32,298 bases of DNA from Jaenimonas drosophilae (Eukaryota; Euglenozoa; Kinetoplastea; Trypanosomatida; Trypanosomatidae): positions 1 to 32,298 of the forward strand of contig JASAON010001456.1 in assembly GCA_030849065.1 (NCBI GenBank), given 5' to 3'. Made by a program: the position numbers and the translations under genes. This document shows positions 27,193-32,298 of this stretch, in pieces. The stretch's first letter is position 1, and every line of letters starts with the position of its first letter. Below the pieces are notes generated by a model. That model saw nothing but the letters and a program-made list of their open reading frames with translations. It was not told the origin of the DNA and made no database searches.

Positions 27193-30100
27193 ATGCCCCC
27201 CAATTCTTCTTCGTGTGGCTCCACACGTTTTGTGCTCCTCCATCTCCTCGCAACCTGCGTCATCGCAAGCTTCGGTGTCTCCGCCGCCGACCCTATCAAG
27301 GTTCTGAATATGCTGCAAGGCATCCCGACGGTGGCAGATGAGGTGCCCCTCTACAACATGGTAAACCGAGCAATTCAAGTCGGTGTGATGGCGGCATTTG
27401 GTGGCATCAACTTCACAACGGCAGCAGGTCGCGAGATTGTCTTGTTGCCCATCCCAACGACACTCGGCACGAGCGCCACAACGGTGGTGCAGAACACATT
27501 GGCCGATCCATCGACGGAAGATGTGCTAGCCATCTTAGGCCCCGCTGGAGATGCGGCGTTGCTTGGCATCCAGGCCACCTCACTCCTTGCAGATAATCAT
27601 TTGGTCTGCGTCGCGCCATACACGGGCTCGATGGAGGTGCGTGGGTGGTCCACGAATACCTACTTCACCTTCACCGATCCATCCGCACACCTCCTAAACA
27701 TGTTGCGCTACATTGTTGGTGGCATGGCATGCCGTCAAATTGGCATCGTGCGTGTGCTGGGCAGCACCTACGGTGAGCTCGAGCTGCGAGAGCTCCAGCA
27801 ACAGTTGGCCCTGCTCGGGCTCAACCCGCCCATTGTGCTCCTCACGAGCTCCACAGACCCGCAACAAGGCGCAGCCGTGGAAGCCTTTCTTGCGCAGCTC
27901 CCACAAGCCATCATCATGCTGTGCTACCCGGACCCCGCCATGGCGGCCTTGTTGCGTGTGTTGCTGCCCGACGCACGCACCGTTGGGGTGCCCTTCTTCT
28001 CCGCCGCGGTGTCGGAGTTTCTGGCCGTGTACGTGTACAGCCAGCTCGTGTCTGCCGGAGCTGCCGTCTTGGAAGACAACAAGATGGTGTTTACGAGTGG
28101 TTTTTCTGGGCCATTCAGCACCTCTGCTGCCTTTGTGCGCCACTTTCAGAAGGAGATCATTGAGTATCTCAGTGAGCATCCCACCGCGACCAACTTGTAC
28201 GATCCTGCGCTGGGTGATTCCATGTTGCTGGGCTGGTCTAGCGCACAGCTCCTCATCAAGACGCTGAACCAAGATGCGTGGGTGGCTGACCGCGCCACTT
28301 ACCAAGCGGGCCTCTTCTTGCAGAATCGCTATCTCATTGAGGGAGATCTCGTCCTGGGAAACTACGGCGGCAGCTGCGGTGCGAGTGCCCAGGCCAACGG
28401 TGCCACGTGCTTCTGCAACACGGGTGGACGTGCATCGCACCTCCGATTCCTTCGTCAGGATCTCAACATCACCGTCAACGGCAACTTCACCATTCGTTTT
28501 AGCGTGGGCAACTGCGCGGCGGAGAGTAGTACGCAGGTACTACAACGATGGGTCAGTGCGGTGGCACTCCTGGACAACTCCGTGCGTGTGGCATCCTACG
28601 TGAATGATGCGATTGTGTATGCGATGCAGAGTGGGGAGTTGGTTAGCCGCACCACCAGCATGGATTTAACCGTTCATGCCGTGGCCACAACGAGCAGCAC
28701 CTATCAAGTGGTACTCGATCATCAGATTGCCAACTACATCACCGATGTGTTGGTAGGGTACGTGCCACAATCACTTCTCGCGCCGCCCAATGTACTTGTG
28801 CTGGACCCTGTGCGCAATTTGCCCGTCCTCGACGATGATGCGACGGGAACCATCTTCATGATGCCAACGCTACGCCAACAACTCTTCTTCGTTGCCGCCT
28901 TTCTTGCCAGTGAGGAAGGTGGGAGAGCTCCCCTCACCGCCATCATTCGTACCGAGAGTGATGCAGCGGCCATCACGACGGCGTTGAAGGCTTCCGTGGA
29001 AACATTTGAGCTCGATCTCCGCAAGGAGATGATCCTGGCAGAGACGGAGCAGCTCGATGTACGTGGTAGCTCGGTTCCCACGGGTGGCGTCATCTTCTTC
29101 GCGGGTGCCACAGGACGCACCGCGGAGCGCGACCTCACCTTCTTTCTGGAGCGCTTGGACGAGGATGAAGAGCTGCGTGTGGTGCTCGCCTGGGATGACG
29201 CGGCGAGCTATGAACCCGCACTGCGCGCGGTCTTTTCCTCAGCCTCCCAAACGTTGTTGCAACGCATCTTCTTCATCACGAGCCTCCCACACTGGGCGCA
29301 GGTGCCGAGCAGCATCGATTTGGTGAATGAGTACCACGCCGCCCTCCCCGACTCCTCGCGGTGGTCGGCGCGCTCCTTGCAAGGTTTTGTGGTGGAGCAA
29401 CTCTTGTTTCATCTTCTTGCCTACGCAAGCAACCACGACGCCAACACGCTGCGCCAGACCATCTACGGCACACGCCAATTTTCCATCTCTGGCGTATCAA
29501 TGGGGCCTTACGTTGATTGTGGTGAGACGGAGCTCGAGAGTGTGTGCAGCGCACGCAATTTCGGTGCCACAAATCTTGAGTTGTGGTCTTTTTCGCGGCT
29601 CGCTGACCCGGTGAAGTACGCCGCCACCTTCGGGCCTCTCACTCCTTCCATGACGTACGTGGAAAGGAGCTCCAACAAGAAGCTCAGCAAGGGAGCGATT
29701 GCTGGCATCTGTGTGGCGGTGGTGATGGTGTTGCTTCTGGTGGGATTATTTCTCTTCTTGGTCTGTGTGTGTTGTTTGCGCAGCACCAAGAATGCGGCCA
29801 ACGCACCCAAGGACGTCAAGACCCCAGTTACGCTCATCTTCAGTGATGTGGAGGCGAGTAGCTCCATGTGGTCGAGCATCCCCAACGCGATGCCCAGCGC
29901 CATTGCCGCCCACGAACGCATCATGCGCGAGCTCATCATCAAGTATGGCTGCTACGAGGTGAAGACGGTTGGCGATCTCTTCATGATCGCCAGCAAGGAC
30001 CCCTACAAAGCCGTGCTCTTTGCCCGCGACCTCCAGCAACGTTTGCTGAACCATGATTGGCGCACCACCACCATCGATGAATATTATCTGCGGAGTGAGG

Positions 30101-31110
30101 AAGACATGGCGGAGCTCGATCCAGATTATCAGCTCACCACCTCCAAGCTGGAGTCAGCGGCCTACTCGGAGAGGTGGTCGGGCCTGCGCATCAAAATGGG
30201 CATTCACACGGGTCTCTCCGACATTCGCATCGATGATGCCACTCACGGCTTCGACTACTACGGCGATACCTCCAACACCGCGGCGCGCACCGCCGCCATC
30301 ACACATGGAGGTCAAGTGGTTCTCACCGCCAACACGTGGTATGCTCTCTCAGAACAAGAGCGTGGAACTCTGACGAGCAACCGTCTCGGCCCGCACCGAC
30401 TTCGCGGTGTGGCACGCCCGCTCAACATGTTCGAGCTCACCGCCGTGGAGGGGCGCACATTTGCCCCACTGCAGGTGGAACTGGCTCTGGATGTAGATGA
30501 GGAAGATGATTCCGAGGTGGCAAACGATGATATCTTTCAAGGCGATGAGATGTTGCGTGGGCCGGCCGAGATCATCTACGCCGTTCTTCTCTCCACCTAC
30601 CAACCCTGCACACCAATGCAGAAGACGGCGGCAGCACAACAAATGCTACGTCGCTGGAAGGCACGTACACCAAACCAACCAAAGAACATGAGCAACATGG
30701 ACTACAGCCACGCCCTCATGCGCCATCTCGCCATGAGCATCGCCAACACCCTCGATCCATCGCAGGCGTTGCACCTCTTCACGGGCGATCATCATCGCCG
30801 CTCGCTCTCCGCCCGCCCCACATCCGAGATGAATTCCATCGTGGCTGATCCCCCTCTTTTTGGTGGTGCAGCAGGAACACGTCCGAGCACAAGAGATACA
30901 CGTCGTGGCACAACTATTCATAATGACAGTAGTATGCCAAAGTTGCCCTCCATGACGATGGACACCTTCTTGTTCAAGGCCCAGGCTGCCGGCATCACCT
31001 CAACGCAGTACGGCCAAACCACATCAATGACCAACGATGGCACGCGTAGTTTGCACTCCGAGCCGCGCTCACCAAGCCCGAGCATCGCACACGTGGAGGT
31101 GATTATGTAG
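27193..31110 (+). CDS. Receptor-type adenylate cyclase (trypanosome GRESAG4/ESAG4 type)
   Basis: The 1305-residue protein has the trypanosomatid receptor cyclase layout. A signal peptide (about 1-32) is followed by a large ectodomain of about 800 residues with the periplasmic-binding-protein-like character of this family (opening IKVLNMLQGIPT, NFTTAAGREIVLLPI, and several NxT/S sites). One membrane segment at about 835-863 (AIAGICVAVVMVLLLVGLFL) leads to a cytoplasmic class III catalytic domain. TLIFSDVEASS supplies metal Asp885, and YEVKTVGDLFMIAS supplies Lys924 and metal Asp928. The MGIHTGLSDIR and YYGDTSNTAARTAAITHGGQV motifs follow, including the conserved Asn and Arg. The trypanosome-specific insert before GLRIKMGIHTG is present. 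The catalytic residues look intact, so it should make cAMP. The last 220 or so residues form a tail with an acidic part and a Ser/Thr/Pro-rich end. The ligand is unknown. Confidence 0.95.
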   Translation: MPPNSSSCGSTRFVLLHLLATCVIASFGVSAADPIKVLNMLQGIPTVADEVPLYNMVNRAIQVGVMAAFGGINFTTAAGREIVLLPIPTTLGTSATTVVQNTLADPSTEDVLAILGPAGDAALLGIQATSLLADNHLVCVAPYTGSMEVRGWSTNTYFTFTDPSAHLLNMLRYIVGGMACRQIGIVRVLGSTYGELELRELQQQLALLGLNPPIVLLTSSTDPQQGAAVEAFLAQLPQAIIMLCYPDPAMAALLRVLLPDARTVGVPFFSAAVSEFLAVYVYSQLVSAGAAVLEDNKMVFTSGFSGPFSTSAAFVRHFQKEIIEYLSEHPTATNLYDPALGDSMLLGWSSAQLLIKTLNQDAWVADRATYQAGLFLQNRYLIEGDLVLGNYGGSCGASAQANGATCFCNTGGRASHLRFLRQDLNITVNGNFTIRFSVGNCAAESSTQVLQRWVSAVALLDNSVRVASYVNDAIVYAMQSGELVSRTTSMDLTVHAVATTSSTYQVVLDHQIANYITDVLVGYVPQSLLAPPNVLVLDPVRNLPVLDDDATGTIFMMPTLRQQLFFVAAFLASEEGGRAPLTAIIRTESDAAAITTALKASVETFELDLRKEMILAETEQLDVRGSSVPTGGVIFFAGATGRTAERDLTFFLERLDEDEELRVVLAWDDAASYEPALRAVFSSASQTLLQRIFFITSLPHWAQVPSSIDLVNEYHAALPDSSRWSARSLQGFVVEQLLFHLLAYASNHDANTLRQTIYGTRQFSISGVSMGPYVDCGETELESVCSARNFGATNLELWSFSRLADPVKYAATFGPLTPSMTYVERSSNKKLSKGAIAGICVAVVMVLLLVGLFLFLVCVCCLRSTKNAANAPKDVKTPVTLIFSDVEASSSMWSSIPNAMPSAIAAHERIMRELIIKYGCYEVKTVGDLFMIASKDPYKAVLFARDLQQRLLNHDWRTTTIDEYYLRSEEDMAELDPDYQLTTSKLESAAYSERWSGLRIKMGIHTGLSDIRIDDATHGFDYYGDTSNTAARTAAITHGGQVVLTANTWYALSEQERGTLTSNRLGPHRLRGVARPLNMFELTAVEGRTFAPLQVELALDVDEEDDSEVANDDIFQGDEMLRGPAEIIYAVLLSTYQPCTPMQKTAAAQQMLRRWKARTPNQPKNMSNMDYSHALMRHLAMSIANTLDPSQALHLFTGDHHRRSLSARPTSEMNSIVADPPLFGGAAGTRPSTRDTRRGTTIHNDSSMPKLPSMTMDTFLFKAQAAGITSTQYGQTTSMTNDGTRSLHSEPRSPSPSIAHVEVIM

Positions 31111-31382
31111 CACCGGGCGAGGGAGTGGTTTGATGCATCTCTTAACCGAATTGAGTGAAACATGTGAGTGTGTGTTTGTGTTTGTGTTTGTGTTGTGGTG
31201 TGTTGTGTGTGGTACCAACATGCTCATGAGGCATTCTACCGTACACACACGCACACAACACCAGAATGATTTATTGCTGATGTTGTTTCGATGGAATCTT
31301 ATATCCACCATCGACAATCAATCATCATGATTATTAGTATATTTTTTTTTGCTTATGCTTTTTTTTTGGATTCTCATGTTCC

Positions 31383-31427
31383 GTTGGTGGTGTGGCCATG
31401 TTGTGTGAATGGCCACACCCAACCAAC
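31383..31427. repeat. Strong inverted repeat (hairpin)
   Basis: GTGTGGCCAT (31390-31399) is exactly complementary to ATGGCCACAC (31409-31418), with a 9-base loop. The outer arms GTTGG (31383-31387) and CCAAC (31423-31427) extend the stem across a small internal loop. It lies in gene-free DNA between the cyclase and eS25. Confidence 0.6.
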
Positions 31428-32197
31428 AAGACAACGACACAGACGCGGAGGAGGCAGTGATGCGTAGAAACAAGGGGAGCACAAGATGAAACATACGCAC
31501 ATCTTCCCATGCTACTCCAATCTCATCCATAATCATCAACACCTATCCGTCGTCGTCCCTCTCTCAACGCGTCCAGCGAAAAAACAATATTGTGTTTTTT
31601 TTTGTATTTTGTTGTTTTTGGCGTGGTGGCTCGCCACGAAGATGTACGTCTTCGCTTCTGTTCCATGGATTCCCTGTTGCCGTGCGTGTATTCGTTGGTA
31701 TGTTGGCACATTGGCGCGTGTGAAGATCGCCGTCATGTGCGTGTGTTCGTGAGACCCAGAACGTTGATGATGATGATGATAATAATGAAGTGGAAGGATG
31801 AGGATGGGGTTCATTCATACGCCATTGATGGAGTGAGGCTGCACAAGTGTGTGCCACACGCACGTGTAGCCTCTCTCCCTCACCCCCATCACCACCTCCA
31901 CCTCCACCCTCCACCTCATCATCATCCATTCGCTCATTGCGTATGTTGATATGCATTGTGGTATCGTGCTGCCACATACTTTCCTTCTTTTTTTTTGTGG
32001 TATGGTGGATATCCCCGTGAGATCATCCACCTCCCTCCGCCATCCTAACTAATCTCCAAAACAAACTTCACAAACACCAACGCCCTCACCACTGTACCAA
32101 TGCCATGCTGCACAAACAACCACATCCATCTACTTCTGCTTTTCCTCACTCACTCTCCAACACACATACATATACACGTACTGTGTAGTTCATCACC

Positions 32198-32220
32198 CAC
32201 ACACACACACACACACTCAG
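32198..32220 (+). promoter_or_regulatory. (CA)n tract and predicted trans-splice acceptor of eS25
   Basis: A (CA)n run at 32198-32216 ends in CTCAG, with AG at 32219-32220, two bases before the ATG at 32223. A pyrimidine-rich region (about 32131-32160) lies upstream. The very short leader is typical of kinetoplastid ribosomal protein genes. Confidence 0.5.
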
Positions 32221-32222
32221 TC

Positions 32223-32298
32223 ATGCCCCCGAAGATTGGACAGACCAAGAAGGCCAAGATGGAGGCCGCCACCAAGGGTGGAAAGAAGACCACCAAGA
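32223..32298 (+). CDS. RPS25: Ribosomal protein eS25, N-terminal fragment
   Basis: Only the first 25 codons lie inside the window. They read MPPKIGQTKKAKMEAATK and continue with a Lys/Gly/Thr-rich stretch. From recall, this closely resembles the lysine-rich N-terminus of trypanosomatid 40S protein S25, which lies in the head of the small subunit. The frame is open at the window end. The gene follows an AG only two bases upstream of the ATG. Other Lys-rich ribosomal or nuclear proteins cannot be fully excluded from so short a piece. Confidence 0.72.
   Translation, partial: MPPKIGQTKKAKMEAATKGGKKTTK

Larger units (their letters stand above)
31111..32222. other. 1.1 kb intergenic stretch without a convincing gene
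   Basis: The short frames here are His/Ser/Cys-rich shadows of repeats. I see a (TTTGTG)n-like run at about 31171-31196, T tracts (31342-31352, 31362-31369, 31596-31604), a strong hairpin at 31383-31427, (GAT)n at about 31766-31779, a C/T-rich stretch with ACCTCCACC repeats (about 31871-31917), and a terminal (CA)n tract. No tRNA-like boxes were seen by eye. Confidence 0.6.

Noticed and set aside
31590..31949. 119-codon + frame before eS25
   Set aside because: Its composition comes from GAT and ACCTCC repeats (Met, Ile, His and Pro runs), and no splice signal precedes it convincingly.

Overview
The window reads as nuclear DNA of a kinetoplastid protist (trypanosomatid or bodonid; the lineage cannot be fixed from this sequence). 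All supported genes lie on the + strand, are intronless and are packed head to tail. Most start codons are preceded, usually within about 100 bases, by a polypyrimidine tract and an AG, as expected for polycistronic transcription with spliced-leader trans-splicing. A trypanosome-type receptor adenylate cyclase and a deoxyhypusine synthase of the catalytic kind fit this placement. Intergenic DNA is rich in (CA)n, (GT)n, (CAA)n/(TTG)n and (ATC)n/(GAT)n microsatellites, and the same triplets run inside coding regions as Ser, Asn, Asp, Glu and Thr runs.

Layout. 1-738: C-terminal end of an unrecognised protein. 739-2385: a 1.65 kb stretch without a convincing gene but with two hairpins. 2386-3909: deoxyhypusine synthase. 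4191-6623: membrane-anchored BCS1-like AAA ATPase with altered arginine-finger positions and a long acidic insert. 7007-8140: eIF5. 8675-13627: RNA polymerase III largest subunit. 14088-17132: COG6, a Golgi tethering subunit. 17407-19092 and 19435-21423: tandem paralogues with N-terminal signals that resemble the purine nucleoside permease (NUP) branch of the nucleoside phosphorylase superfamily. 21807-22286: mitochondrial ribosomal protein bS6m. 22534-23877: a small protein that looks like an isolated dynein stalk (coiled coil, microtubule-binding domain, coiled coil) with no motor. 24485-25993: unrecognised low-complexity protein. 26225-26872: small protein with a weak LYR-like start. 27193-31110: receptor-type adenylate cyclase. 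31111-32222: 1.1 kb without a gene, with a strong hairpin. 32223-end: start of ribosomal protein eS25.

Most genes are unrelated housekeeping functions (translation, transcription, vesicle traffic, mitochondrial ribosome), as expected in kinetoplastid polycistrons, where neighbours need not share a pathway. The parts most worth following up are the motorless dynein-stalk protein, the tandem secretory NUP-like pair, and the BCS1-like ATPase with changed catalytic positions. The deoxyhypusine synthase also has a substitution at one expected substrate-binding residue, which fits a kinetoplastid enzyme that depends on a paralogous partner.
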